Position numbers and translations under genes: made by a program | The notes under the pieces: generated by a model | Seen by the model: only the letters and a program-made list of their open reading frames with translations | Told to the model about the DNA's origin: nothing | Databases searched by the model: none | Shown here: one piece after another, positions 1 to 8,275 of the stretch | How positions within the stretch are numbered: position 1 is the stretch's first letter | Layout of the letters: each line of letters begins with the position of its first letter | Source: Victivallales bacterium | Lineage (GTDB): Bacteria > Verrucomicrobiota > Lentisphaeria > Oligosphaerales > Lenti-02 | Direction of reading: 5' to 3' | Length of the DNA stretch: 33,312 nucleotides | Assembly (NCBI GenBank): GCA_003245525.1 | Contig: QKCY01000568.1 | Coordinates: forward strand, 1-33,312

Positions 1-128
1 CGGGCCTTGGCCAGGGCTTCGTCGCCCCAGGGATACCAGTCCACCGGATTGTGGGCGTGCTGGCGCAGATAGGGACTGAGAGAAGCGGCGAGACGATTGG
101 TATGGGTGGGCTGGGACATATCGGCCAT
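1..128 (-). CDS. YyaL/DUF255 family thioredoxin-domain protein, N-terminal fragment
   Basis: Only the first 42 codons lie in the window; the gene runs off the left edge. From the ATG at 128 the translation contains [18 protein letters not shown], the N-terminal signature of the DUF255 (thioredox_DsbH; YyaL/SSP411) family. These proteins are usually about 650-700 residues: a thioredoxin-like domain followed by an alpha/alpha-toroid domain related to N-acylglucosamine 2-epimerases. Their cellular role is poorly defined. A second in-frame ATG at 119 is possible, and no clear Shine-Dalgarno precedes either. The next gene on the right (416) is divergent, so the two share a roughly 290 bp upstream region. 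Family assignment is firm from the signature; nothing can be said about the missing C-terminal part. Confidence 0.85.
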   Translation of the reverse strand, partial: MADMSQPTHTNRLAASLSPYLRQHAHNPVDWYPWGDEALAKA

Positions 129-345
129 TGCGGAAGGGACAGAATCTGTTTGCTGGGCCAGACCAACTGCCAGGGGGCGGGTTCCCGAGGCGAGTCGCCT
201 TCACGTACGAGATTGGACTGTGGAAGGTGGAGGAAGGAGGTGTCTCTCGTGTCCAGGCAGGGAGTGGACAAGGGGTGCCTCCTAGGCATGGTTTGTGGAA
301 GATCTCACCAGCGGACAAGCCGCTGGCCTCGACTGAAGACCGGGC

Positions 346-373
346 TTGGCATCGTGAGGGGACTCGCTACATT
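346..373 (+). promoter_or_regulatory. Candidate sigma-70-type promoter for the Gfo/Idh gene
   Basis: TTGGCA at 346-351 and TACATT at 368-373 are separated by 16 bp, a reasonable -35/-10 match. Transcription would start near 380, about 35 nt ahead of the ATG at 416. This is a consensus match by eye only. The rest of the stretch from 129 to 415 shows no other gene or obvious structure. Confidence 0.4.
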
Positions 374-415
374 GCCGTCACATCGCTCTTCCTATGTACG
401 ATGGAGACATGCGAG

Positions 416-1561
416 ATGAAGGTCTACCGGTTCGGGATTATCGGTTGCGGATTGATGGGGCGCGAGTTTGGAAGTGCCGTGGCCCGCTGGTGCCATCTGA
501 CGGGTCTGGAGTTCCGGCCCGAGATCGTGGCGGTCTGCGACGCGAACCCGGCGATGATGGGCTGGTTCCAGGACAGCTTCGCCAGCGTCGCCCAGGCAAC
601 CACCGACTACCACGAGGTGCTGGCCAATCCCGCCGTGGACTGCATCTACTGTGCGGTACCGCACAATCTGCACGAGCAGTTCTACTGCGACATCGTGCGG
701 GCCGGCAAGCACCTGCTCGGCGAGAAGCCCTTCGGCATCGATCTGGCGGCCAATGCGGCCATCAATGCCTGCCTGGCCGAGCATCCCGAGGTCTTCGTGC
801 GCTGCTCCAGCGAGTTCCCCTTCTTCCCGCCCATGCAACGGCTGGGCCGGATGATCGAGGAGCGGGCCTTCGGACAAGTCATCGAGGTGAACTCGGGGTT
901 CCTCCATTCCTCGGATCTGAACCCCATGAAGACGATCAACTGGAAGCGCATGATCGCGGTGAACGGCGAGTACGGCTGCCTCGGCGATCTCGGGATGCAT
1001 CCCTGCCACATGCCTTTCAAGGCGGGCTGGTATCCGCGCAACGTGCGCGCCATCCTCTCGAACATCGTCACCGAGCGCCCCGACAAGAGCGGGGCCATGG
1101 TGCCCTGCGAGACCTGGGACAACGGCACCCTCCTCTGCGAAGCCGCCGATCCGGAGACGGGGGACGTCTTCCCGCTGACCATCAAGACCCAGCGTATCGC
1201 CCCCGGCGAGACCGACACCTGGTACTTCGAGGTGAAGGGCACGCGGGGCTGCGGTCGCTGGTCAAGCACCAATCCGCGGCGCATCGAGGTGCTGAGTTAC
1301 ACCCCCGGCGGCGATCAGGCCTGGCAACAGATCGACATGGGCTGGGAGGCATCCTTCCCCGGCATCACGGGCGGCATCTTCGAGTTCGGCTTCACGGACT
1401 GCATCCAGCAGATGTGGGCCGCCTTCCTCCACGAACTGCACCACGGTCAGCCCAAGAGCCGCTTCGCCGCCTGCGTGACCCCGGCGGAAGTGGCCTACAC
1501 CCACCGTCTCTTCACCGCCGCCCTGCGCAGCCAGGCACACGCCACCACCGAACCCGTGTAG
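416..1561 (+). CDS. Gfo/Idh/MocA family oxidoreductase
   Basis: A 381-residue NAD(P)-dependent dehydrogenase of the Gfo/Idh/MocA superfamily, which oxidises or epimerises sugars, inositols and their derivatives in the cytoplasm. The N-terminal Rossmann fold starts with FGIIGCGLMGREF (GxGxxG dinucleotide loop), followed by the family motif GEKPFGIDL near residue 105, whose Lys lies in the active site. A later GDLGMHPCHM segment fits the catalytic Asp/His region. Length is normal for the family. I chose the ATG at 416 because GGAG at 403-406 lies at a suitable distance; an in-frame ATG at 401 would add five residues and lacks such a site. It converges on the YkgJ-type gene with a 13 bp gap. The substrate cannot be told from sequence; the many glycan genes in the window suggest a sugar or sugar acid. 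Confidence 0.9.
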   Translation: MKVYRFGIIGCGLMGREFGSAVARWCHLTGLEFRPEIVAVCDANPAMMGWFQDSFASVAQATTDYHEVLANPAVDCIYCAVPHNLHEQFYCDIVRAGKHLLGEKPFGIDLAANAAINACLAEHPEVFVRCSSEFPFFPPMQRLGRMIEERAFGQVIEVNSGFLHSSDLNPMKTINWKRMIAVNGEYGCLGDLGMHPCHMPFKAGWYPRNVRAILSNIVTERPDKSGAMVPCETWDNGTLLCEAADPETGDVFPLTIKTQRIAPGETDTWYFEVKGTRGCGRWSSTNPRRIEVLSYTPGGDQAWQQIDMGWEASFPGITGGIFEFGFTDCIQQMWAAFLHELHHGQPKSRFAACVTPAEVAYTHRLFTAALRSQAHATTEPV

Positions 1562-1574
1562 CGCGCCGTCCGGG

Positions 1575-2816
1575 CTATTCCCAGCCGAGGCTGGTCTGGA
1601 GGGCGGTCCAGCGGGTGAAGAAGAAGGCTTCGAGCGACCGCCAGGGCCGGTACTGGAGCAGCGGGGAACGGCCCAGCGTGTGGTCTATGGCCCCGATGGC
1701 GTAGAACACATCGGGTTCCTCGACGCCGTCCGCCCCTCGGCTCCGGCTGTGGTGCCGGGCAGCGGCCAGGACCAGCGGGTAGGTCAGGGCCAACGCCCGC
1801 AGACCGACAAAGAGGGGTTCGTCGTAGAAAGTCACGCCACAGAACTGATAGGCTTCCAGGCGGCTGATCAGCCAGCGCCGGTAGCTTTCCCAGGTCGCCT
1901 GGTCGGAGGAATGGGCTTGCTTGCCGAAGGCGGGGCACCGGGCAAGGGAAGCCGGGGGATGCTCGCAACCCAGCCGGTGGAAGGAACCGCGCCCGAAGGT
2001 GACAGCCAGCATGGTCCAAACCCGCGCCGCCCGGTAGAAGGCCGTCGGCTTCACCCGTTCCGTATCGCGCCGCAGACAGGCCCCCAGCCAGGCCCGGAAG
2101 GCCGCCCGGCCAAACCAACCCAACCCGCGCTGCGGGGACTGCGGCACCGCAGCCTGGGCCTTGGCGATCAGATTGGGGATCATCTCGCGCAGAGCATCCA
2201 GATCGTTTGCAAAGCCCTTGATCTTCTCCAGGCGAACCACCACTTCGTGGAACACCCAGGCCCGCTGCCCCGGCGAAACCGGATCCGGTGCCTGCAACAC
2301 ACCCACCAACGCCTGGGCCAACGTCTCGATGGCCTCCTGGGTCAGCCCCTCCAGCACGCGCCGGTTGAAGGGAGACCGGGGATTCAGCTCCTCGACCAGC
2401 CCCTCGATCTCCCGCCGCTGGCTCGTCAGCGTCTTGCCCGCGTTCCGCTGCACGGCGGGGCAGTCCTGCCGGGCGATGGCGGAAACGTGGCCGGGAAAAG
2501 TCGAGGCGATATTCACCGGGTAGCCCCGGCAGCTCAGCGCCTTCTGCGAAAAGCCGAAGAGCGAGTGCATCCGGCAGTAGCCCGTGTCCTCGTCGAGGAA
2601 CACACAGCCCCCGCTCGGTTTCCGGGCGAAATAGGGTCGCCCGTCGATCCGGGTGACGAAGTCGCGTGGCAGGTCGTTGGGACGACTCTCCAGCAACCGG
2701 GCGATCCGGCGCGCGTCCTCCTCCGACATCAGCACGTGGAAGCGACGACAGCAGCGCCCGCACTGGATGCAGCCGTAGTTCTGGTTCTCGACGATATGGA
2801 CTTTGCGATCCGGCAT
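1575..2816 (-). CDS. YkgJ-type cysteine-cluster protein
   Basis: A 413-residue protein whose N-terminal third carries the YkgJ/CxxCxxCC signature (Zn- or Fe-S-binding; Pfam CxxCxxCC type): CIQCGRCC near residues 15-22, then a GGCVFL cysteine, a GYCRMH cysteine and LSCRGYPV. The remaining ~270 residues are largely helical, with no recognised domain. Proteins of this family are thought to bind a metal or iron-sulfur cluster, but few have a known function. The ATG at 2816 is 20 bp downstream of the heparinase-like gene's stop, and that gene is 33 bp downstream of dnaA, so the three probably share a transcript. The frame stays open upstream to 3668 inside the heparinase gene; that extension is an artefact of high GC. 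No Shine-Dalgarno is visible, so expression may depend on translational coupling. Confidence 0.8.
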   Translation of the reverse strand: MPDRKVHIVENQNYGCIQCGRCCRRFHVLMSEEDARRIARLLESRPNDLPRDFVTRIDGRPYFARKPSGGCVFLDEDTGYCRMHSLFGFSQKALSCRGYPVNIASTFPGHVSAIARQDCPAVQRNAGKTLTSQRREIEGLVEELNPRSPFNRRVLEGLTQEAIETLAQALVGVLQAPDPVSPGQRAWVFHEVVVRLEKIKGFANDLDALREMIPNLIAKAQAAVPQSPQRGLGWFGRAAFRAWLGACLRRDTERVKPTAFYRAARVWTMLAVTFGRGSFHRLGCEHPPASLARCPAFGKQAHSSDQATWESYRRWLISRLEAYQFCGVTFYDEPLFVGLRALALTYPLVLAAARHHSRSRGADGVEEPDVFYAIGAIDHTLGRSPLLQYRPWRSLEAFFFTRWTALQTSLGWE

Positions 2817-2836
2817 GGGGAAATGTACTGGCGCGA

Positions 2837-5359
2837 CTACGGCTGGCCAACCAGAGCCTGTTGGGCGATCTGTCCATCCGCGCCAAACCGCAGCAGGCCC
2901 GCCTGGGCCTGGACAGACAATCCCGCGCCGGACCAGGAACGGGAGTCGGGAGCGGCAAAGAGTACCTCCCGCCGGTTCCCGGCCTGTACTTCCACGGCCA
3001 CCATGCCATCGGCAGCGGCCGGTGCCAGCAACCGGGTCGCCAGGGGGAGAACCGCCGTATCCCGGTAGGGCACCAGCAAGGTCACGAACACCACAGGCAA
3101 CGCTCCCTGCTGGCGATAGCGCACATCGGGGCGGTCCGTCTTCTTGCCGTAACCGGTCATGATCCAGCTTGTGCCCAGGTTCAGCGTACCCTCGCCCACC
3201 GCCCGCACGAGCAGATTGCCGCCCGTGGGGAAGCCGGTGCGGACCTCGCGGTCCTTCGTCTGGGTTGGCCCGGCGGGGAGGTGGAAGTGGGCGTCCACCG
3301 TGTGCTCTCCGGTCCCGGTGAGCCGGTCGATCACCAGGAAGTAACCCGGGGAGTCGGCAGCAGGCCGCGCAAAGAGAACCTGTCGCCGGTGGACCACGCC
3401 TGGGTAGCCCGCCTGTTCCGCGTCGGCGAAGCTCAGCCCCGGCAGCGACTGGACCGTGTGGACCACGCACGGGGCGGTGTTCTGGTCCCCTTCGTCCACG
3501 GTGACGGTGGAGTGGAACGCGGTGCCCTGGAACTTGGCGCGCAAGGGACTGCCGTAGGCGAAGGGACCCGCGTCGGGAGTCAGCGTGCGCCCGTAGGCGT
3601 AGAGGATGATGCCAAGCGCATCGTAGTGCTGGTGCCAGCCACCCCAATGGCGGGCGGCGTCGAAACAAAGGTAGAGACCGTCAGGATCGTCGGTCCAGCC
3701 CGTGCGCATCGCGAAGTAGCCCGTCTCCGGCAACTGGGTGTCGAGGTAGTCGGGACGCTGCCCCTCCTGGCCGTCGCTGCCGACGAAGGCCATGTCCGGA
3801 CGGTGAAAGAGAGCCGCGCCACGCACGAGCAACGGTCCCTGCCGTCCACCCCACGAATCGCCCAGGTTGGGCTGGGTGCCGTCGGGCTTGGTCAGGTACA
3901 GTGTGTAGTTGTGCATCCGCTCCAGGCGTTCCCAGTAGAGCGGCGAGGGCTTCATATCGGTCCCCTCCACCATCTGGGCGGCGGCGAGGAAGGTGTTCAG
4001 CACACTGTTGTGGTAGCCGGTCGTCAACTCGTCCTGGGCACCGTCGGGGAGCACCTGGGCCGTGATCTCGCCCTCGAACCGGTGCCAGGCGGTCTCCCGC
4101 CACTGCTTGGCATGGGCGAATTCGGGGTACTGGAGCCCGACGGTGAGCAGGGCCTTGCTCTCGGTCGCCCCGAAGTTGTGCCCCGAGTGGAAATGCTCCT
4201 CGGGCAGCAGGTAGTCGAGATGCTCGGCCAGGGTGTTCAGGAACGCCACGTGGTCGGCGGAAGTGAAGTCCGGGGAATGGAGCAGATAGCGATAGACCTC
4301 GCCCCAGTTCATGGCTCGCAGGGAGACTTCCAGCGTGCGCCAGGACCACTGGGCCCCCGGGTAGTTCTGGGGAATCCAGTCGCGGACCAGCTCGATGGCC
4401 TTGCGCGTGTAGCGGGGGTCCTGTTCGATCTGCCCGGCTTCGACCAGCGCCTTCAGCCAGTGGTGCCACTGGAAATGCAGCAGCCATTCCTTGTCATCGA
4501 TGGCGTTGCGCGACCACTCGAAGTCCTTGCCCAAGGCGAAGAAATCGTTGCTGCCAATCGAGCGGAACCGATTCTCCAGGGCCTGGTTGCACTCCTCCAG
4601 CGAGCCGCGGCTGATTTCGCTCGGCTGGGGCGGCTGGGGCCAACGCTGGCGGAAGTGACCGACCAACGCCGCGACGGCACCGGTCTGGTCGCCCTGGTCG
4701 ATCTTGGCCTTCACGGCCGCCAGATCGGGGGAAGACAGATCCAAACGGTTCAGCAGGGTTCGCACGGCATCCTCCGGTTTGGCCAGCACCACGCGCAGAT
4801 CCTGGAACGAGGCCCGTTCCACGCAGGTGTGCGCACCCATCCAGCTTACCGCCAGAACCAGTTCGCGGCCAGCATAGGTGCGGCTGGCCTGGGCCATCTG
4901 TCGCTGCACGTCCACCGGCAACGCCTGGGGCTCGGTCACATCGGGTCCCCCCATGCCGTGCAGCTCGTAGCGCCACAGGGGACGGAAGTCGCCGTCGCAA
5001 CCCTCCGTCTCGGCGTCCTTCCCGAGACGGTCCCAGGTGGCGGAATCGAACAGGGCAAGGGTGACGGTGCCCGAACGGTGGTCCATCGCGCAGTAGGTGG
5101 TGTAGGCGAAAGCCAAGGTGGGAGCCCGGTCGGCCTCGATCCGCAGCCTCCGACCAACCAGAATGCAGCCCCGCGCGGCACCGTCTGGTTCGTCGATGCG
5201 CACCGCGGTCGGGGCGACCGTCACCTCCCAGGCCGGCTTGCCGCCTGCCTTGGCCGCATCGGAAGTACGCAGGCGACGGATCTCCCAGCCGCCCTCGTCA
5301 CCCCACAGCGAGGCAACCAGTAGCAACCCGATGCATCCCGCAATCGCTCGTCTGGGCAT
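2837..5359 (-). CDS. Secreted heparinase II/III family lyase-like protein
   Basis: An 840-residue protein with an N-terminal signal peptide (MPRRAIAGCIGLLLVASLWG), so exported. It has the two-part layout of heparinase II/III-type polysaccharide lyases (PL12/PL15/PL17/PL21 relatives): a helical alpha/alpha toroid (about residues 220-450, with SWRTLEVSLRAMNW and HSGHNFGATESKALL), then a beta-sheet domain (from about 480) containing AARHWGGWHQHYDALG, the His-rich motif of the heparinase II/III-like C-terminal domain. The N-terminal 200 residues look like an added beta-sandwich. Such enzymes cleave uronic-acid polysaccharides by beta-elimination; the substrate here is unknown. I chose the ATG at 5359 rather than 5386 because the signal peptide starts there and a GGAAAGGCGG stretch lies just upstream. 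It lies between dnaA and the YkgJ-type gene, an odd place for a lyase. Confidence 0.85.
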   Translation of the reverse strand: MPRRAIAGCIGLLLVASLWGDEGGWEIRRLRTSDAAKAGGKPAWEVTVAPTAVRIDEPDGAARGCILVGRRLRIEADRAPTLAFAYTTYCAMDHRSGTVTLALFDSATWDRLGKDAETEGCDGDFRPLWRYELHGMGGPDVTEPQALPVDVQRQMAQASRTYAGRELVLAVSWMGAHTCVERASFQDLRVVLAKPEDAVRTLLNRLDLSSPDLAAVKAKIDQGDQTGAVAALVGHFRQRWPQPPQPSEISRGSLEECNQALENRFRSIGSNDFFALGKDFEWSRNAIDDKEWLLHFQWHHWLKALVEAGQIEQDPRYTRKAIELVRDWIPQNYPGAQWSWRTLEVSLRAMNWGEVYRYLLHSPDFTSADHVAFLNTLAEHLDYLLPEEHFHSGHNFGATESKALLTVGLQYPEFAHAKQWRETAWHRFEGEITAQVLPDGAQDELTTGYHNSVLNTFLAAAQMVEGTDMKPSPLYWERLERMHNYTLYLTKPDGTQPNLGDSWGGRQGPLLVRGAALFHRPDMAFVGSDGQEGQRPDYLDTQLPETGYFAMRTGWTDDPDGLYLCFDAARHWGGWHQHYDALGIILYAYGRTLTPDAGPFAYGSPLRAKFQGTAFHSTVTVDEGDQNTAPCVVHTVQSLPGLSFADAEQAGYPGVVHRRQVLFARPAADSPGYFLVIDRLTGTGEHTVDAHFHLPAGPTQTKDREVRTGFPTGGNLLVRAVGEGTLNLGTSWIMTGYGKKTDRPDVRYRQQGALPVVFVTLLVPYRDTAVLPLATRLLAPAAADGMVAVEVQAGNRREVLFAAPDSRSWSGAGLSVQAQAGLLRFGADGQIAQQALVGQP

Positions 5360-5392
5360 TGTCCGCCTTTCCGGCGGGAGCGGCAACCCGGA

Positions 5393-6763
5393 TCAGGAGC
5401 CCAAACGGCGTTCGAGCAGGGCCACGTCCCGGCGCAGTTCCGCGTCCTCGCCCATCCGCTGCTCGATGGCGCTCACCGCATGCAATACCGTCGCATGGTT
5501 GCGGTTGAAGCGTTCGGCGATGGCGGGGGAGGACAGATTGGTCAGCCGACGGCTCAGGTACATCGCAATCTGGCGCGGCCAGGCGATGTTCTTCGGACGG
5601 CGGTTGCCGGTGATGTCGGCGAGGCGGATATCGTAGTGCTCGGCCACCAGGCGCTGGATGCGCTCCACCGTGACCGGTGCCGTCGCCTCCTCGTCCACCA
5701 TGCCGGCCAGCAGCTTCTCGGCCACGTCGCGGCTCACCGTCTGCCCGGTCAGCGAGGTGTAGGAGACCAGACGGATGAGGGCGCCCTCAAGCCGCCGGAT
5801 GTTGGATTTCACCCGGTCGGCGATGTAGTTCAGCACCCCGTCGTCGAGCTTCACCGAATGGTTGTCCTGCTTCTTGCGCAGGATGGCGATGCGGGTCTCC
5901 AGATCGGGCGGCAGGATATCCGCCGTCAAGCCCCACTCGAACCGGGAGACCAGCCGCTTCTCCAGCCCGCCAATCTCATGGGGCGGGCGGTCCGAAGTCA
6001 GCACGATCTGCTTGTGGCCGTTGTAGAGGGCGTTGAAGGTGTGGAAGAACTCCTCCTGGAAACGCTCCTTGCCGGTGAAGAACTGCACGTCGTCGATCAG
6101 CAGCACATCCACATTGCGGTAGACGGCGCGGAACTCGGCAAGCTGGCCGCCCTTGAGGGCTTCGATGAAGCGGTTCGAGAACTCCTCGCTCGAGATGAAC
6201 TCGATCCGGAGGGAACTCCGCCGCTCGTGCAACTGGTTGGCAATGGCCTGCAGAAGGTGAGTCTTGCCCAGACCGGAGGGGGAATGGATGAAGAGCGGGT
6301 TGTAGGTCGTGCCCGGATGGTCGGCCACGGCGCTGCACGCCGCCTGGGCAAAGCGGTTGTTCTCGCCCACCACGAAGCTGCCGAAGGTGAAGTGCCGGTT
6401 GTACCGGCGGTTCCACTCGGCCTCGTCCTGGGCGGTGTTCTCGCTCTGGTTGGAAACGACCACCGGTGCCATCGGCGCCTTGCTGCGGGTCTCGCGGACC
6501 GGCACCACGCGCGGGCTGTGCCCGGCCTCGAAGACCACGCGGATCGGTTCCCCCATCACCTCGCCGAGGGTGGAACTGATCAGCCCCTGGTAGTTGATGG
6601 TCAGCCACTCCCGGAACATGTCGTCCGAGACCCCCAACACGACCTCGCCGTCCACCTGCCGGACGGGAACGATCGTGGCAATCCAACGGTCAAACGTTTC
6701 CTGGTTCAGGAGCGTTTGCAGCGTCTCGCGCGCCTCTTGCCATATGGACTCGACGTTCTTCAT
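5393..6763 (-). CDS. dnaA: Chromosomal replication initiator protein DnaA
   Basis: A 456-residue DnaA of normal length, the AAA+ ATPase that binds DnaA boxes and opens oriC. Domain I is visible at the N terminus (ESIWQEARETLQTLL and FDRWIATI). A short variable linker follows. The AAA+ domain has Walker A SGLGKTHLLQ near residue 165 and Walker B VLLIDDVQFF. The C-terminal domain IV has helix-turn-helix NRNHATVLHAVSAIEQRM, close to the family DNA-binding signature. The ATG at 6763 matches the usual DnaA N terminus and has GGAG close upstream; the upstream extension to 6865 (starting MFRFRESS) is not DnaA-like. The gene is followed, in the same direction, by the lyase and the YkgJ-type gene. dnaN, recF and gyrB are not in the window, and no DnaA-box cluster was seen. 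Confidence 0.97.
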   Translation of the reverse strand: MKNVESIWQEARETLQTLLNQETFDRWIATIVPVRQVDGEVVLGVSDDMFREWLTINYQGLISSTLGEVMGEPIRVVFEAGHSPRVVPVRETRSKAPMAPVVVSNQSENTAQDEAEWNRRYNRHFTFGSFVVGENNRFAQAACSAVADHPGTTYNPLFIHSPSGLGKTHLLQAIANQLHERRSSLRIEFISSEEFSNRFIEALKGGQLAEFRAVYRNVDVLLIDDVQFFTGKERFQEEFFHTFNALYNGHKQIVLTSDRPPHEIGGLEKRLVSRFEWGLTADILPPDLETRIAILRKKQDNHSVKLDDGVLNYIADRVKSNIRRLEGALIRLVSYTSLTGQTVSRDVAEKLLAGMVDEEATAPVTVERIQRLVAEHYDIRLADITGNRRPKNIAWPRQIAMYLSRRLTNLSSPAIAERFNRNHATVLHAVSAIEQRMGEDAELRRDVALLERRLGS

Positions 6764-6864
6764 AGACTCCGTAGATATTTCATCTCTTGGACACGAGCAT
6801 CCCAGGGCCAGCCACAGAAGGACACGGTGAATCGGGTGGGGGGAGGACTCGCGAAAGCGAAACA

Positions 6865-6893
6865 AACTTAGCGAACGGCGGGGCTCTCCGCAA
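6865..6893 (-). promoter_or_regulatory. Weak candidate promoter for dnaA
   Basis: On the minus strand TTGCGG (6893-6888) and TAAGTT (6870-6865) are spaced by 17 bp, about 100 nt ahead of dnaA. The -10 keeps only the most conserved T, A and final T. The 227 bp between dnaA and nagA also hold a run of nine A (6963-6971) and no recognisable DnaA box. Confidence 0.25.
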
Positions 6894-6990
6894 GCGCACG
6901 GGGGGACATTTTATGGGTTCAGGCGGGGAGGATTGGGTGTAAGTGACTGGAACCATGTTGAGAAAAAAAAACCATTCGATAGATTGGGCC

Positions 6991-8274
6991 ATGCATCACG
7001 AACAACCCGGCGACACCATGCCCCAGGATACCTCCGACAACTCGCCTCCCGCCCTGGACTTCCTACCGGATGACGGGGCCTACATCCTCCGGGTCGACGC
7101 CTGCCTGACCCCCGGCGAGACGGTCCACCAGGCCTCCGTGCTCTGCCGCGGCGGGCTCATCGAGGCGATCGGGGCCTTCGATTCCCTCACCGCCCTGGCC
7201 GGGGACGTCCCCTGCCTCGACATGCGGGGCTGCCAGGCCATTCCCGGTCTGGTGGACACCCATCTGCACGGCAGCGGCGGCGGCGGGACCATGGATGCCG
7301 ACCACATGGACAGCCTGGCCCTGATCTCCCGCATGTTGGCCCGGCATGGTGTGACCAGCTTCATCTCCACCCTGCTCTCCGCCCCCCAGGAGAAGATGCT
7401 GAAGGTCGCCGAGGCCATCTGCCAACTGAGCGAGGACGCTCTGCCCGGAGCGGTGCCGATCGGCGTCCACTACGAGGGCCCCTACCTCCGGGTCGAGAAG
7501 CGGGGAGCCCAGCGGGAGCACTACATCCGCCAGATCGACCTGGGCGAAGCGCGCGAGCTGTTGGCCGTCGGGCAAGGCAAGATCCGCATGATGACCCTCG
7601 CGCCCGAACTCGAGAACAGCGAACGCCTGATCGAACTGCTCCGCGAATCCAACGCCGTTCCCAGCATGGGACACAGCCTGGCCGAAGAGAACGCCGTCAC
7701 CCGGGCCATCGACTGCGGGGCCACGCGGGTGACCCACCTCTACAACGGCACCACCCGGCTCGACCAGCGCAACTCCGGCCTCACCGCCGTGGCCCTGGTG
7801 GACGACCGGGTCACCATCGAGCTCATCGCCGACGGCTTCCATGTCCATCCCGTAATGCTTGAGATCGCCTGCCGGATCAAGCCCCTCAACCGGATCGTGG
7901 GCATCTCGGACGCCACCCAGGGCGCGGGCCTCAAGAACGGCCTCTACCACCTGGGCGACGACCGGGTCGAGATCGCCAACGGCTGGTGCCGTCGCTACGT
8001 GGACGGTCGCCTGGCGGGGTCCTGTCTGACGCTCGACCGGGCCATGCGCAACCTGCCCAAGTTCGCCTCCCTCGCCCGCGAGCAGGTGCTGACCTGCTTC
8101 ACCCACAACCCCGCCGCCAGTCTGGGTTTCCACGACCGGGGCCTGCTCTTGCCGGGGAAACGGGCCGACATCGCGGTGGTGGACGCCGACTGGAACGTGC
8201 GTATGACCATCGTCGGTGGCCGGGTCGTCTACGACGCCCGCACGGCGGAACTGCCCGCCGACTGGGCGGAATAG
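6991..8274 (+). CDS. nagA: N-acetylglucosamine-6-phosphate deacetylase
   Basis: A roughly 427-residue amidohydrolase-superfamily enzyme of the NagA family, which removes the acetyl group from GlcNAc-6-phosphate to give GlcN-6-phosphate for glycolysis or cell-wall recycling. Visible motifs are PGLVDTHLHGSGGGGT (metal HxH strand), GVHYEGPYLRVEKRGAQREH (metal Glu), MGHSLAEENAV (metal His), RVTHLYNGT (substrate His), LIADGFHVHPVML (His) and VGISDATQGAG (catalytic Asp). The start is uncertain: in-frame ATGs occur at 6955, 6991 and 7018, none with a convincing ribosome-binding site, and the family core starts only near AYILRVDACLTP. It converges on the GT4 gene with one base between stop codons. 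It may serve recycling of GlcNAc released by glycan degradation. Confidence 0.9.
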   Translation: MHHEQPGDTMPQDTSDNSPPALDFLPDDGAYILRVDACLTPGETVHQASVLCRGGLIEAIGAFDSLTALAGDVPCLDMRGCQAIPGLVDTHLHGSGGGGTMDADHMDSLALISRMLARHGVTSFISTLLSAPQEKMLKVAEAICQLSEDALPGAVPIGVHYEGPYLRVEKRGAQREHYIRQIDLGEARELLAVGQGKIRMMTLAPELENSERLIELLRESNAVPSMGHSLAEENAVTRAIDCGATRVTHLYNGTTRLDQRNSGLTAVALVDDRVTIELIADGFHVHPVMLEIACRIKPLNRIVGISDATQGAGLKNGLYHLGDDRVEIANGWCRRYVDGRLAGSCLTLDRAMRNLPKFASLAREQVLTCFTHNPAASLGFHDRGLLLPGKRADIAVVDADWNVRMTIVGGRVVYDARTAELPADWAE

Positions 8275-8275
8275 C

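Noticed and set aside
2666-5323. Long plus-strand open frame (885 codons) opposite the heparinase-like gene
   Set aside because: The minus-strand frame has a signal peptide and lyase motifs; the opposite frame has low-complexity, repetitive composition typical of GC-rich antisense frames.
6764-6990. Possible oriC beside dnaA
   Set aside because: No DnaA boxes close to TTATCCACA and no AT-rich repeats were found, only an A9 run.
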